Of a DNA stretch of 64,000 nt, positions 31,519 through 43,783 are shown piece by piece. The stretch is from Betaproteobacteria bacterium. GTDB taxonomy: Bacteria; Pseudomonadota; Gammaproteobacteria; Burkholderiales; Burkholderiaceae_A. A program made the position numbers and the translations under genes. Position 1 is the first letter of the stretch, and every line of letters starts with the position of its first letter. The stretch spans positions 37,430 through 101,429 of the forward strand of contig VGHN01000005.1 of assembly GCA_016868255.1 (NCBI GenBank). Reading direction: 5' to 3'. The notes beneath the pieces are model-generated. The model was not told the DNA's origin. It was given only the letters and a program-made list of their open reading frames with translations, and made no database searches.

Positions 31519-32252
31519 CGAATGACCTCGTAGCAGGCCACCGCACAACTCGCTGATACATTCAGACTCTCGACACTGCCAAGCATCGGAAGGGCCGCGA
31601 GTGAGTCGCAATGCTCGCGTGTCATTCGACGAAGGCCTGCGCCCTCGGCACCAAGAACCAAGACCGTTGGGCCCCGCAAGTCGGCCTCGAATAGGCTCGC
31701 CTCACCCGTCTCATCCAAACCAATGACCCAATAGCCTGCCTGCTGAAGACTCTCAAGGGCGCGAGAGAGATTGGTGACACGCAAATACGGCACCTGCTCG
31801 GCACCGCCTGCTGAGACACGCGTGGCCACCTCGTTGAGTGGTGCCGACCGATCCTTGGGAGCAATCACACCCTGCACACCCGTGGCATCGGCTGTTCGCA
31901 GAATCGCACCCAGGTTGTGTGGGTCGGTCACGCCATCGAGTGCGAGCAAGAGGCCCGCATGGGTGGTCTCGCTGGACTGGAGTGCTTCAAGGAGTTGTTC
32001 AAGGTCATCGAAGCCCTGTCGCACCTCTGCCACCGCCACCACGCCCTGGTGGCGTTCACCGTGAGAGAGGCCATCGAGCTTGTCGGCCGAACACATCTGG
32101 ACGGAGATCCGTGCCGCGTCCAATTCCACGCGCAGGGCCTTCATTCGACCGTCCTTGCGATTGGCGTCCATCCAGACGGTCTTGATCGTTTCGGGGGCCG
32201 ATCGCAGGCGCGCCCGAATGGCATGAAAGCCCAGCAATCGATCGTCGGACAC
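31497..32252 (-). CDS. rlmB: 23S rRNA (guanosine-2251-2'-O)-methyltransferase
   Basis: SPOUT-family TrmH-type methyltransferase of 251 residues. Motifs are LALDGVTDPHNLGAILRTA, LVLGAEGAGLRRMT and LGSVESLNVSASCAV. The start GTG at 32252 is favoured over TTG at 32258 because AGGGG lies six bases upstream. It immediately follows rnr, the conserved rnr-rlmB pair. Confidence 0.96.
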   Translation of the reverse strand: MSDDRLLGFHAIRARLRSAPETIKTVWMDANRKDGRMKALRVELDAARISVQMCSADKLDGLSHGERHQGVVAVAEVRQGFDDLEQLLEALQSSETTHAGLLLALDGVTDPHNLGAILRTADATGVQGVIAPKDRSAPLNEVATRVSAGGAEQVPYLRVTNLSRALESLQQAGYWVIGLDETGEASLFEADLRGPTVLVLGAEGAGLRRMTREHCDSLAALPMLGSVESLNVSASCAVACYEVIRQRRFSR

Positions 32253-32254
32253 GC

Positions 32255-34519
32255 TCAACCCCTGCGCGACTTACGCGATGCCGAGCGCTTGCCGGGTGCG
32301 ATGCGACCGGGGGCTTGTTTGCTCTTTCCAGCCTTCGCCACCGATTTCTTGTTGCGTCCCGCCACGGAAGCAGGCCGGTCCGAGGACTTGCGCCCCCGCG
32401 GCGGCATGGTGTCGTAGAACAAGCCATCGTCTCCAAAGGCCGCAAAGCCCACCTCTTCGGAATCGACCACCGTCTTGTCTTTCTTGACCGCCCTAATCAT
32501 TGAGGGCACCAATCGAAATTCGATTCGCCGCGCCTCCAGGTCCACCCGCGAGACTTGCACAATCAGGGGGTCGTAGAGACGGAAGCGACGGCCGGTGCGT
32601 TCTCCACGAAGCTCATGAATGGTCTCGTTGAACTGGAAGTACTCGCCACCGAGTTCCGAGACGTGAATCAGGCCTTCCACAAACAAACTATCGAGCGTGA
32701 CAAAAAGACCAAACGAGGTCACGCCTGTGACGGTTCCCGGCAACTGTTCCCCCACACGGTCCTTCATGAACTGGCACTTCAACCAGGCCTCCACGTCGCG
32801 AGACGCCTCGTCAGCGCGCCGCTCTGCCGCCGAGCAATGGTCACCAATAATTCGCCACCGCTCGGTGGCATCCGATCGCTTCGATGGCTCATCGGAGCGC
32901 TGCCCATACTTGGGCACGTAGTTGGCGCCACTGAGAGCGGCCTTGATCACGCGATGCACGAGCAAGTCGGGATAGCGGCGGATGGGTGAGGTGAAATGGG
33001 CATAGGCCGAATAGGCCAAGCCGAAGTGGCCTGAATTGTCTGGGGTGTAGATGGCCTGCTGCATTGAGCGCAGCAGCAGGGTCTGGAGGAGGCGCGCATC
33101 GGGCCGAAGCTTGATTTCGCGGGAGAGTCGCGCGTAGTCAGAGGGTTGGGGTGCATCGCCTCCCGCCAGCCGAAGGCCCTGGGTCTTGAGGAACTCGCGC
33201 AGCGATCGAAGCCGCTCGGGTGTCGGCCCCTCGTGAACCCGAAAGAGTCCCGTGCGCTTTTGTCGCTCAAGAAAATCCGCGGCCGAGGTGTTGGCCGCAA
33301 GCATGCACTCCTCAATGAGCCGATGGGCATCGTTGCGCATTCTCGGCATGATTTGCTGAATGCGACCATGGTCATCGGTCTTCATGTAAGTCTCAACGGT
33401 CTCGAGTTCAATGGCCCCGCGCGATTGACGTTGGGCCGCAAAGACCTTGTAGACCTCATAGAGTGTCTCGAGCGGACGAAGCCGGGGCCCGAGGACACGG
33501 GCCTCGGGGCCTGTGGGGTCGGCCAATGCAGCCCAGGCCTGGTCGTAGGTAAGTCGAGCCGCAGAGAGAATGACTGCATCGTAGAACTGATAGGCCCGCA
33601 CCATACCTGTCTCTGACACCACCATGTCGCAGACGAGTGCCAATCGCTCAACGCCCGGGTTGAGCGAGCAGAGACCGTTCGAGAGGGCCTCGGGCAACAT
33701 GGGAATGACGCGACGGGGGAAATAAACCGAGGTCGCTCGCTCAAAGGCATCTCGGTCCAAAGCGTCATCGGGCTTCACATAGTGGCTGACATCGGCAATG
33801 GCCACAATTAGTCGCCAGCCCTTCTTCGGAATGACCTCCGCATAGACGGCATCATCGAAGTCCCTTGCGTCCTCGCCATCGATGGTCATCAGAGGCAGAT
33901 CGCGCAGGTCGATGCGGTCCTTCACATCAGCAGTTCGAACCGCCTTGGGCAGTCGCTCGGCCAGTCGCTCGGCCGCGCTCGAAAAACGATGCGGCACATC
34001 AAACTTGCGAACCGCAATCTCCACCTCCATGCCCGGGTCGTCGATCGAGCCCAATCGCTCGACCACACGGCCCACTGGCGGCGTGTAGCGGGTGGGGGGT
34101 TCAATGATCTCCACCATCACCACCTGGCCGGGCTCGGCCCCACCGGTGTCGGATGCGCCGATCAAGACATCGTGTTTAATGCGCTGGTCTTCCGGGGCCA
34201 CCAACAGAATGCCGCGCTCCTGGACCAGGCGCCCCACAATATTGCGGGTGTCGTGCTCGACCACCTCTTGAATGGTTGCCTCGGGACGGCCTCTGCGATC
34301 GGTGCCGATCACCTGCGCCCGAACGCGATCGCCATGCATGGCCTTGAGCATCTCGCGGGGGGAGACAAAGACATCGTCCCCGCCGGTGTCAGGGCGAATA
34401 AAACCAAAGCCATCCCTGTGGCCGATTAGGCGGCCTGTAAAACTCGGTGAGTCGTTGCCACCCTCCTCTGTGGGACGGCCCTTTTTGCTATTGGTGGCAG
34501 TGGCGCGTTGTTTTGACAA
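32255..34519 (-). CDS. rnr: Ribonuclease R
   Basis: Processive 3'-5' exoribonuclease that degrades structured RNA. Cold-shock domains (HRDGFGFIRPD) come first. The RNB catalytic domain has DGEDARDFDDAVYAE with four Asp near the middle, and TSPIRRYPDLLVHR. S1 follows (GTVTGVTSFGLFVTLD). A strongly basic Lys/Arg tail of about 45 residues ends the protein. I chose TTG at 34519 (754 residues). A TTG at 34585 touches the tRNA gene and gives residues with no family likeness. The chosen start overlaps, antisense, the -35 of the tRNA-Leu promoter. Confidence 0.95.
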   Translation of the reverse strand: MSKQRATATNSKKGRPTEEGGNDSPSFTGRLIGHRDGFGFIRPDTGGDDVFVSPREMLKAMHGDRVRAQVIGTDRRGRPEATIQEVVEHDTRNIVGRLVQERGILLVAPEDQRIKHDVLIGASDTGGAEPGQVVMVEIIEPPTRYTPPVGRVVERLGSIDDPGMEVEIAVRKFDVPHRFSSAAERLAERLPKAVRTADVKDRIDLRDLPLMTIDGEDARDFDDAVYAEVIPKKGWRLIVAIADVSHYVKPDDALDRDAFERATSVYFPRRVIPMLPEALSNGLCSLNPGVERLALVCDMVVSETGMVRAYQFYDAVILSAARLTYDQAWAALADPTGPEARVLGPRLRPLETLYEVYKVFAAQRQSRGAIELETVETYMKTDDHGRIQQIMPRMRNDAHRLIEECMLAANTSAADFLERQKRTGLFRVHEGPTPERLRSLREFLKTQGLRLAGGDAPQPSDYARLSREIKLRPDARLLQTLLLRSMQQAIYTPDNSGHFGLAYSAYAHFTSPIRRYPDLLVHRVIKAALSGANYVPKYGQRSDEPSKRSDATERWRIIGDHCSAAERRADEASRDVEAWLKCQFMKDRVGEQLPGTVTGVTSFGLFVTLDSLFVEGLIHVSELGGEYFQFNETIHELRGERTGRRFRLYDPLIVQVSRVDLEARRIEFRLVPSMIRAVKKDKTVVDSEEVGFAAFGDDGLFYDTMPPRGRKSSDRPASVAGRNKKSVAKAGKSKQAPGRIAPGKRSASRKSRRG

Positions 34520-34540
34520 ATTTAACTTTCGGGCTACAGT
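34513..34540 (+). promoter_or_regulatory. tRNA-Leu promoter
   Basis: A perfect TTGACA (34513-34518), a 16-base spacer and TACAGT (34535-34540) predict a start near 34547, about 40 bases before the tRNA. It overlaps the 5' end of rnr on the opposite strand. Confidence 0.7.
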
Positions 34541-34585
34541 GTGCGACTCGATCGCGGGTGGGCTCTTCGCCGACCCAGCGCTCAA

Positions 34586-34672
34586 GCCCAGATGGCGGAA
34601 TTGGTAGACGCACTAGGTTCAGGTCCTAGCGGTGGCAACACTGTGGAGGTTCGAGTCCTCTTCTGGGCACCA
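34586..34672 (+). tRNA. tRNA-Leu (anticodon CAG)
   Basis: An 87-base class II tRNA. The acceptor GCCCAGA pairs with TCTGGGC and the CCA end is encoded. The anticodon arm is CTAGG-TTCAGGT-CCTAG with anticodon CAG, reading CUG codons. The long variable arm and the T-loop GTTCGAGTC are clear. Confidence 0.98.
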
Positions 34673-34720
34673 CTCCTCATTTGTTTGTTGCCCTCGAATT
34701 GAAAGCAGGGCGAAACATTC

Positions 34721-37265
<2,545 letters not shown>

Positions 37266-37277
37266 ACGCCCGATTAT

Positions 37278-37305
37278 CCCTGAGCAAGCCCAAGCCCGCT
37301 CAGGG
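37278..37305 (-). terminator. Stem-loop between hflC and hisZ
   Basis: An eight-base inverted repeat (CCCTGAGC / GCTCAGGG) with a 12-base loop fills most of the 56-base gap. No T-run follows, so it may be a partial terminator or mRNA processing/stability element rather than a full stop. GATAAT next to it resembles a -10 for hisZ-purA. Confidence 0.4.
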
Positions 37306-37321
37306 CAGTGTGACCAAGCGG

Positions 37322-38197
37322 CTAGCGCTTGCTATTGGGTGCGCGGAAGTAGCGGAAGAACTCGGACTGCGGGTCCGCCACAATCACGTCGCTGGGCTTG
37401 TTGAAGGTTTCTCGGTAGGCCTGCAGGCTGCGATAGAAGCTCGCAAACTCAGGGTTCTGACCAAAGGCCGAGGCATAGGAGGCGGCCGCCTTTGCATCTG
37501 CATCTCCCTTGATCACCTGGGCTCGGCGATAGGCCTGGGCAAGAATGCCCTCTCGCTGCCGATCGGCGTTGGCGCGAATCTTCTCGGCCTCTGCACCACC
37601 CTGTGATCGACGCTCACTGGCAATCGCCTTGCGTTCGGACTCCATACGACGAAAGACCGAATCGCGAATTTCCTCCGCGAAGTCCACCCGACGCAATCGG
37701 ACATCCACGATCTGCACACCAATCTGTTTGGCGTCCTCCGAGATTCGGGCCAGGATTCCCTCCATGACCTTTTCGCGCTCGCCAGAAATCACCTCGTTGA
37801 CGGTTCGCATGGCAATTTCGTTGTTGAGACCATCGCGAAGGGCTCGGGCAATGCGGTCTTCGGCACTGGAAATGCGGCCAGCCACGCTGGTGTAGAAGAT
37901 CTTCGGATCCGCAATGCGCCACTTCACATAGGTATCGACCACCACGTTCTTCTTTTCGCTGGTGATGAAGCGATCGGCATCGGGCGAATCAATGGTGAGG
38001 GTGCGCTTCTCTAAGAACACCACGTTTTGAAAGGGCGGGGGAAGTTTGAAGTGCAGGCCCGGGTCGGCGATGACGCGCTTGATTTCACCCAAAGCAAACA
38101 CCAGGGCGTACTGACGCTGATCGACGACAAAAATACAGGCGTTGATCACAAAGCCCAAGGCAAGAACGACCGAGGCAATGCCAAATAAGCGGTTCAT
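37322..38197 (-). CDS. hflC: HflC, FtsH-modulating membrane protein
   Basis: SPFH/prohibitin-family protein of 291 residues. One N-terminal membrane anchor (about 4-24) is followed by a periplasmic band-7 domain (QRQYALVFALGEIKR) and an Ala/Glu/Arg-rich coiled coil. It forms the HflKC ring around FtsH. The ATG shares one base with the hflK stop (TAATG). Confidence 0.96.
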   Translation of the reverse strand: MNRLFGIASVVLALGFVINACIFVVDQRQYALVFALGEIKRVIADPGLHFKLPPPFQNVVFLEKRTLTIDSPDADRFITSEKKNVVVDTYVKWRIADPKIFYTSVAGRISSAEDRIARALRDGLNNEIAMRTVNEVISGEREKVMEGILARISEDAKQIGVQIVDVRLRRVDFAEEIRDSVFRRMESERKAIASERRSQGGAEAEKIRANADRQREGILAQAYRRAQVIKGDADAKAAASYASAFGQNPEFASFYRSLQAYRETFNKPSDVIVADPQSEFFRYFRAPNSKR

Positions 38198-39642
38198 TAT
38201 CGGGCCTCCCTCAGACGGTCACGCAGACTCGGGGCCGCAGCAGGACGGGCCGGTTCGGGCGCCGCGGCGGGTACAGAGGGGCTTGCAGGTGCTGCGGCAT
38301 TGCCTTGGCCCGAGGCTGCAGCGGCCGAGGCCGCGCTCTGCCGTGCTGCATCGGAGGTCTGCTGCAGCAGTTTATCGAGGGGCAGATACAGCAGGTTGCT
38401 ATTGGACTTGGAGTCCACCATGACCTTGCTCACATTGGTGAAGACCTCTTGCATGGTCTCGAGGTACATCCGCTCTCGAGTCACTCCGGGGGCCTTGTTG
38501 TACTCGGCCACCACCCGACGGAAGCGCTCGGAGTCACCCAGCGCCTGAGCCACGATGCGCTCCCGATAACCCTCTGCTTCTTCGACCAGACGCTCGGCCG
38601 AACCGCGCGCCCTGGGAATGACATCGTTGGCATAGGCCTGGCCCTCGTTCTTGAGCCGCTCGGCATCCTGCGCCGCCTTAATGGCATCGCTGAAAGCCGC
38701 CTGAACCTCTTCAGGTGGTTGAACATTTTGAATCGTGACATTCACGATGGTGATTCCAGACTCATATCGATCGGCGATTCGCTGCGTAATGTTGAGGGCC
38801 TCGCGGCCAATGGCCTCTTTGTTCTCATAGAGAACGGAATCACTGAGACTGCGGCCCACCACTTCACGCATGGCGGTCTCGGCCGCCTGCTGAACGATGT
38901 CATCGGGGCGCACGTTGTTAAACAGATAGGCCTCGGGCTGCCCAACCCGGTATTGCACCGCGAACTGAATGTCGATCATGTTCTCGTCTTTGGTGAGCAT
39001 GAGCGAGTCTCTGCTCTGTCCGGCCCGCTCACCACGGTAGCCCACTGTGGCCTGCCGCAGCTGGGCCACATTCACGAGTTCGTGGGCCTCAATTGGATAC
39101 GGTGCCCGCCACTTGAATCCAGCCCCGGTGCTATAGGCGTATTGGCCAAAACGCAGAACGAGGCTGGTCTGGCCTTCTTGAACAATATAGAAGCCACTGG
39201 CGAGCCAAATGAGGAGAAAGCCGCCGAGGACCATGCCCACCAATCCGCCAGAGAACTGGATGGGAGGAAGGCCACTGCCACCACCCGATCCGCCCCCGTT
39301 GCCGCGGCCACCATTGTTTCCACCCCATGGATTGCGCGGGCCGTTGCCGCCACCGCCCTTGCGACCACCGAAGAGTCCGCTCAGGCGTCGGTTGAAGTCT
39401 CTCCAGACCTCATCGAGGTCGGGGGGTTGGTTGCCGCCACCACTGGGGCGACGGTTGTCGTTGTTATTCGAGGGCTCTTGGCCCCCTTGAGACTCGGGCC
39501 TGGACTCATTGCCACCATCGCCCTTGGAATCGCTCGAATCGGATCCCTTGCCCCAACGGGGGTCACCCAGAGAAAAAATCTCTGTCAGGCGATCGAATCG
39601 GAAACCGCGGAGGCCGTGCCCCAATCGTTGAATAATCTGCAT
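38197..39642 (-). CDS. hflK: HflK, FtsH-modulating membrane protein
   Basis: A 481-residue SPFH protein. A low-complexity Gly/Asn/Arg-rich cytoplasmic N-terminus contains SLGDPRWGKGS and LDEVWRDFNRRLSGLFGG, followed by a membrane segment (VGMVLGGFLLIWLASGFYIV), a band-7 domain and a Pro/Ala-rich tail. The family usually starts at SLxDPRWG; here ATG at 39642, seven bases after the hflX stop, adds about 24 residues. An initiation nearer that motif would need a non-standard codon. Confidence 0.95.
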   Translation of the reverse strand: MQIIQRLGHGLRGFRFDRLTEIFSLGDPRWGKGSDSSDSKGDGGNESRPESQGGQEPSNNNDNRRPSGGGNQPPDLDEVWRDFNRRLSGLFGGRKGGGGNGPRNPWGGNNGGRGNGGGSGGGSGLPPIQFSGGLVGMVLGGFLLIWLASGFYIVQEGQTSLVLRFGQYAYSTGAGFKWRAPYPIEAHELVNVAQLRQATVGYRGERAGQSRDSLMLTKDENMIDIQFAVQYRVGQPEAYLFNNVRPDDIVQQAAETAMREVVGRSLSDSVLYENKEAIGREALNITQRIADRYESGITIVNVTIQNVQPPEEVQAAFSDAIKAAQDAERLKNEGQAYANDVIPRARGSAERLVEEAEGYRERIVAQALGDSERFRRVVAEYNKAPGVTRERMYLETMQEVFTNVSKVMVDSKSNSNLLYLPLDKLLQQTSDAARQSAASAAAASGQGNAAAPASPSVPAAAPEPARPAAAPSLRDRLREAR

Positions 39643-39649
39643 AGTCTGC

Positions 39650-40825
39650 TTAATCGATGAAAGTGGCTTCTGCGCTGACATGCACTGCATGATCTGATTC
39701 CGGCCAGCCGTGTGAGACCACGCCCTGCCGAACTCCCGCAAGGCCTATTCCTCGCGAAGCACTCAACCATACGCGGCAGATCCTACCATGCGGGTCTCGC
39801 TCGACCCGTGGGGGCATTCCCGCCAGATCGATCTTGTTGAAGACCTCGATGCGCGGGACCTCGGCCGCCCCAACTTCCTGAAGGACGTCCTCGACAGCGG
39901 CCATCCGAGAGGACCGCTCGGGGTCCGAGGCGTCCACAACATGCAGGAGCAAATCGGCATCGGCCGCCTCTTGGAGCGTGGATTGGAAGGCCTCGACCAG
40001 GGTGTGGGGCAAGGCCTTGATGAACCCCACCGTGTCCGAGAGAACCATGAAACGATCGGGGGGCTCCAGGAATACACGCCGACTGGTGGTGTCCAAGGTG
40101 GCAAAGAGTTGATTGGCCGCGAATACGCCTGCATGGGTGAGCGCGTTGAATAGCGTGGACTTTCCTGCGTTGGTGTAGCCCACCAGCGAGACATTCAAGG
40201 TGCCGGCCTTCTCGCGGGCCCGGCGCCGATTGATTCGCTGCTTCTCCATGGTGGCCAGGCGGGCCTTGAGTTGGCGCACCCGTTGGCCGATGAGTCGGCG
40301 GTCGGTCTCGAGCTGTGTCTCACCCGGTCCGCGAAGTCCGATACCGCCCTTCTGCCGCTCGAGGTGCGTCCAGCCCCGGACCAACCGCGCAGAGAGGTAA
40401 TCGAGCTGGGCGAGTTCAACCTGGAGCTTGCCCTCGTGGCTGCGGGCCCGAAGGGCAAAGATATCGAGGATCAGGGCCACGCGGTCGATGACCCGCTGAC
40501 CGATCAGACGGGAGAGATTTCGCTGCTGGGCCGCACTGAGTTCATGGTCGAAGACAACCAGTTCGATGCCCATTGAGAGACAGGCAAGCCGAATCTCGTC
40601 GGCCTTTCCTGCTCCCACAAACAAGGCGGGGTCTGGGCGGTCGCGACGGCCCGTGACGCAATGAAGAACCTCTGCACCGGCGGATTGGGCAAGGGAGGCA
40701 ATCTCCTCGAAATCGGGCGGGCCCGCTCGGCCAATCTCGAGCGCAACAATGAGAGTGCGGGGGGCGCGAGAGAACTCGGAGGACGCACCTTGCGCGGACG
40801 CCGAGAAACTGGCGAGGTCGCTCAG
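39650..40825 (-). CDS. hflX: Ribosome-associated GTPase HflX
   Basis: Splits stalled or hibernating ribosomes. Visible parts are [31 protein letters not shown], the linker [19 protein letters not shown]1 [18 protein letters not shown] and FNKIDL. The first standard codon, TTG at 40624, falls in the middle of the N-terminal domain. The frame extends upstream with family-like sequence ([10 protein letters not shown]) to a CTG at 40825 that overlaps the hfq stop as CTGA, with GAGG seven bases ahead. I take CTG as the start (391 residues). Part of the hfq-hflX-hflK-hflC operon. Confidence 0.94.
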   Translation of the reverse strand: MSDLASFSASAQGASSEFSRAPRTLIVALEIGRAGPPDFEEIASLAQSAGAEVLHCVTGRRDRPDPALFVGAGKADEIRLACLSMGIELVVFDHELSAAQQRNLSRLIGQRVIDRVALILDIFALRARSHEGKLQVELAQLDYLSARLVRGWTHLERQKGGIGLRGPGETQLETDRRLIGQRVRQLKARLATMEKQRINRRRAREKAGTLNVSLVGYTNAGKSTLFNALTHAGVFAANQLFATLDTTSRRVFLEPPDRFMVLSDTVGFIKALPHTLVEAFQSTLQEAADADLLLHVVDASDPERSSRMAAVEDVLQEVGAAEVPRIEVFNKIDLAGMPPRVERDPHGRICRVWLSASRGIGLAGVRQGVVSHGWPESDHAVHVSAEATFID

Positions 40826-41058
40826 CTCTCGACCTCGGGGGTGAAGTTCACCACGCGCGAAGGAACGATGGTGGAGATGGCATGTTTGTAGACCATCTGA
40901 GTGACCGTGTTCTTGAGAAGAACCACGTATTGATCAAAGGATTCGATGTGGCCCTGAAGCTTGATTCCATTGACGAGGTAAACCGACACCGAGACATGCT
41001 CTTTGCGCAGGGCATTGAGGAAGGGGTCTTGAAGTGCCTGACCTACGTTCTTAGACAT
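40822..41058 (-). CDS. hfq: RNA chaperone Hfq
   Basis: Hexameric Sm-like chaperone for small RNAs. The 78 residues contain Sm1 ([21 protein letters not shown]) and Sm2 ([12 protein letters not shown]). ATG at 41058 is chosen because GGAG lies seven bases upstream; ATG at 41064 would have almost no spacing. Confidence 0.98.
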   Translation of the reverse strand: MSKNVGQALQDPFLNALRKEHVSVSVYLVNGIKLQGHIESFDQYVVLLKNTVTQMVYKHAISTIVPSRVVNFTPEVES

Positions 41059-41119
41059 CACCATGCTCCGATTTAGTTATGGGTTATGAGACGGGAGACA
41101 CCAACATGATTGAGACCAA

Positions 41120-41146
41120 ACTATAGCCCAATGATTCCCCGGAATC
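41120..41146 (-). promoter_or_regulatory. Possible hfq-hflX operon promoter with palindrome
   Basis: TATAGT at 41120-41125 could be a -10 element giving a leader of about 55 bases. Directly upstream, in place of a recognisable -35, is the palindrome GATTCC-N2-GGAATC (41133-41146). The arrangement suggests an activator or repressor site, but this is inference. Confidence 0.35.
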
Positions 41147-41165
41147 CCCGGACGATGGCCTTGAA

Positions 41166-42554
41166 TCAGTCCGACACAGCGTAGGGATTTGTTGTCTTCT
41201 TCCATTCAATTCGCAGCGGTGTGCCCTCCAGATCGAACCGTTGCCGAATCTGAGATTCAAGGTAGCGCTTGTAGACGTCGGTCACTGCATCCAGCGAGTT
41301 TCCATGGACCACCACAATGGGCGGATTCTGTCCCCCCTGGTGGGCATAACGTAGTTTTGGACGAATGGATCCGCGCCGAGGGGGCTGTTGGCGCTCGACG
41401 GCCTCTCGCAGGGCCCGCGTGAGTTTCGGCGTTGAGAGCTTGCGCGTTGCTGCCGCATAGGAGTCGAGGACCGAGCGCATCAAGGCATCGACCCCATGTC
41501 CGCGCTGGGCCGATAAATAATGAAAGCGGGCCCAGGCAATAAACGGCAGCTTGCGGGTGACTTGGCGCTTGACCTCATCGCGCACCACAGAGTCCAGGCC
41601 GTCCCACTTGTTGACGCCCACGACAAGCGCACGTCCCGACTCGGCCACAAAGCCTGCAATGTGGGCGTCTTGATCAGAAATGTCTTGTTGGGCATCGAGC
41701 AGAAGAATCACCACGTGGGCGGCCTCCACCGCCTGCAGTGTCTTGATCACCGAGAACTTCTCAATCGCCTCGAAGACCTTTCCCTTGCGGCGCAGCCCCG
41801 CTGTATCTACCAATCGGTATCGATGGCCGTCGCGTTCAAAGCCAATCTCAATCGCATCGCGCGTGGTGCCTGGCATATCAAATGCAATCACCCGCTCTTC
41901 ACCCAGAAGGGTGTTGACCAGGGTCGACTTCCCCACATTGGGCCGCCCGACAATTGCCACACGAAGTCCCTTGGCAGGCAGTCGTCGGCCGGGCGTGGAC
42001 TCGTCAACCAACATCTCTTCCTCGTCTTCGGAGTCGGCCTCCTCATCTTTGTTCACTGGCAGTCGCGCGAAGACCTGGTCCATTAATGAATGGACCCCAT
42101 CGCCGTGGGCTGCGGAGAGGGCGAACGGCTCACCCAGGCCCAGCTCATAGAACTCGCCGGTTCGGCCCTCGGCCGTGAGGCCCTCGAGCTTATTGACCGC
42201 CAATACAACTGGTCGACCGGAGCGCCGGAGTTGCTCGGCAATCTGAAGGTCTTGGGGCGACACGCCAGAGCGGCCGTCCACAAGTAAGACCACTGCGTCG
42301 GATTCGGCCACTGCCTGAAGACTCTGCCGCGCCATCTGATGAAAAATGCCGTCCTTGGCAATCGGCTCTAGACCACCGGTGTCAATTACCCAATAGGGAC
42401 CCGGGCCCACGCGGCCCTCGCCATAGTGACGGTCTCGGGTGAGGCCAGGATAGTCTGCCACCAGCGCATCGCGTGAACGGGTGAGGCGATTGAACAGGGT
42501 GGACTTGCCCACGTTGGGGCGGCCCACCAGGGCAATCACCGGCTTGGCAGACAT
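41166..42554 (-). CDS. der: Ribosome biogenesis GTPase Der (EngA)
   Basis: Tandem GTPase required for 50S assembly. The 462 residues contain two G domains ([14 protein letters not shown] near residue 10 and [14 protein letters not shown] near 190), an acidic linker ([12 protein letters not shown]) and a KH-like C-terminus. ATG at 42554. Eight bases after bamB in the conserved hisS-yfgM-bamB-der order. Confidence 0.97.
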   Translation of the reverse strand: MSAKPVIALVGRPNVGKSTLFNRLTRSRDALVADYPGLTRDRHYGEGRVGPGPYWVIDTGGLEPIAKDGIFHQMARQSLQAVAESDAVVLLVDGRSGVSPQDLQIAEQLRRSGRPVVLAVNKLEGLTAEGRTGEFYELGLGEPFALSAAHGDGVHSLMDQVFARLPVNKDEEADSEDEEEMLVDESTPGRRLPAKGLRVAIVGRPNVGKSTLVNTLLGEERVIAFDMPGTTRDAIEIGFERDGHRYRLVDTAGLRRKGKVFEAIEKFSVIKTLQAVEAAHVVILLLDAQQDISDQDAHIAGFVAESGRALVVGVNKWDGLDSVVRDEVKRQVTRKLPFIAWARFHYLSAQRGHGVDALMRSVLDSYAAATRKLSTPKLTRALREAVERQQPPRRGSIRPKLRYAHQGGQNPPIVVVHGNSLDAVTDVYKRYLESQIRQRFDLEGTPLRIEWKKTTNPYAVSD

Positions 42555-42562
42555 CGCGCCGC

Positions 42563-43783
42563 TTAAGGGCGAAGCAGGTAGAGCCGGCCCGACTCCGTCT
42601 GCACCACCAGGCCCTGCTTGGTGACCCGCATGGGGCCAGAGGGCTTGGCGTCCAATCGCATCCGAGCAATGAACTGGCCGCTCTCGCGAGACAGGCCATG
42701 CAGATAGCCCTCGCCATCGGCCACCCAAATGGCTCGGTCAAAACTCACCGGTGCAGAGAGTCGCCGAAGAAAGAGCCCTTCTTGGGTCCACAAGGATTCG
42801 CCCTGCGAGCGCTCAAACGCAGTAATGCGATCGCTGCTGTCGACTCCCACCACCAGTCGCTGATCAATCGCCAGCGGAAGGGCTCCGGCAAAACGTTTCT
42901 GCCAAATCGGGCGGCCGTTTTCCACCGCATGGCAGGCCACCTGGGTCTGATAGGCCGACACGCAGACGGTGTCGGCAAAAATGGAAGGGGCCCCCAGTAA
43001 GTCGGCAATCCGCTCGACTTCGTTGCTTCCCCGAGGGACTGCTGCCTGCGTCTCCCAGCGAAGCGCGCCATTGGCGCCACTCAGCCAGGCGAGACGGCCG
43101 CCGGGGAGACCCACCAGCAAGTCGGCAACACCCAGGCCCTCGCCCGAGGCCTCCTCATTGGTGGAGGCAATTCCGCGCATGCCCGACTGCCCATGGAGGA
43201 CAAGGCTGGGAAGGGTTCGCTGAAAGACCCACCGTCGCTCACCCGACACCAAAGACCAGGCCACCACTCGGTTGTCGGCAAGTCGCACCACCGCATGGCC
43301 ACCCGATAGAACCGGGGCCTCGAGTGGAAGGCCACCCAACGGCACCCGCCAACGAAGTTCGCCTTTGGAGTCGATGAGGGCCAAATCACCCGCTTGGGTT
43401 ACGACGGCAAAACTGCCCTCGCCCGCACCGCCGCCCGAGGCAACGCCCGCTTGAATCGGGGCCTTGAGATCCACGGTCCATTTCGACGCGCCAGTGGAGA
43501 GATCGAAAGCACGCACGACCCCCGCACGCTCGGCAATGACCACCAGGCCATCTGAGACGCCGGGGGAGAACCATCCCTGGCCAGATGAGGCGGGGGATGT
43601 CCGCCCAGCGCTCGATTGCCAAACGACTTTGAGAGACAACTCAGACTTAAAGTCATTGAGCCTGGCGGGCTTAGGCTTGCTCGGGCCCGAGCATCCGGAC
43701 AAGACCAAGCCACCCACGAGCGCGATCGCCATCAGGCCCAGGCGACCCCGCACTTGGGATCCGACGATGGTGAGTGGACTCAT
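42563..43783 (-). CDS. bamB: Outer-membrane assembly lipoprotein BamB
   Basis: Beta-propeller subunit of the BAM complex. The signal peptide has a lipobox LVLSGC near residue 30, followed by repeated PQQ-like blades (for example GKPI/LRWE/W-type repeats ending TESGRLYLL). 406 residues. The ATG at 43783 overlaps the yfgM stop as ATGA. Confidence 0.93.
   Translation of the reverse strand: MSPLTIVGSQVRGRLGLMAIALVGGLVLSGCSGPSKPKPARLNDFKSELSLKVVWQSSAGRTSPASSGQGWFSPGVSDGLVVIAERAGVVRAFDLSTGASKWTVDLKAPIQAGVASGGGAGEGSFAVVTQAGDLALIDSKGELRWRVPLGGLPLEAPVLSGGHAVVRLADNRVVAWSLVSGERRWVFQRTLPSLVLHGQSGMRGIASTNEEASGEGLGVADLLVGLPGGRLAWLSGANGALRWETQAAVPRGSNEVERIADLLGAPSIFADTVCVSAYQTQVACHAVENGRPIWQKRFAGALPLAIDQRLVVGVDSSDRITAFERSQGESLWTQEGLFLRRLSAPVSFDRAIWVADGEGYLHGLSRESGQFIARMRLDAKPSGPMRVTKQGLVVQTESGRLYLLRP

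Noticed and set aside
34673..34720. Weak GCCCT/AGGGC repeat after tRNA-Leu as a terminator
   Set aside because: The stem is only five base pairs with a 12-base loop and no T-run on either strand.
39050..39420. Gly/Asn/Arg repetitive stretch as a possible repeat element
   Set aside because: It is the low-complexity N-terminal region of hflK, which is Gly-rich throughout the family.
38305..39660. 451-codon open frame on the plus strand
   Set aside because: Antisense to hflK; no domain, no ribosome-binding site, and it reflects the low-complexity hflK codons.
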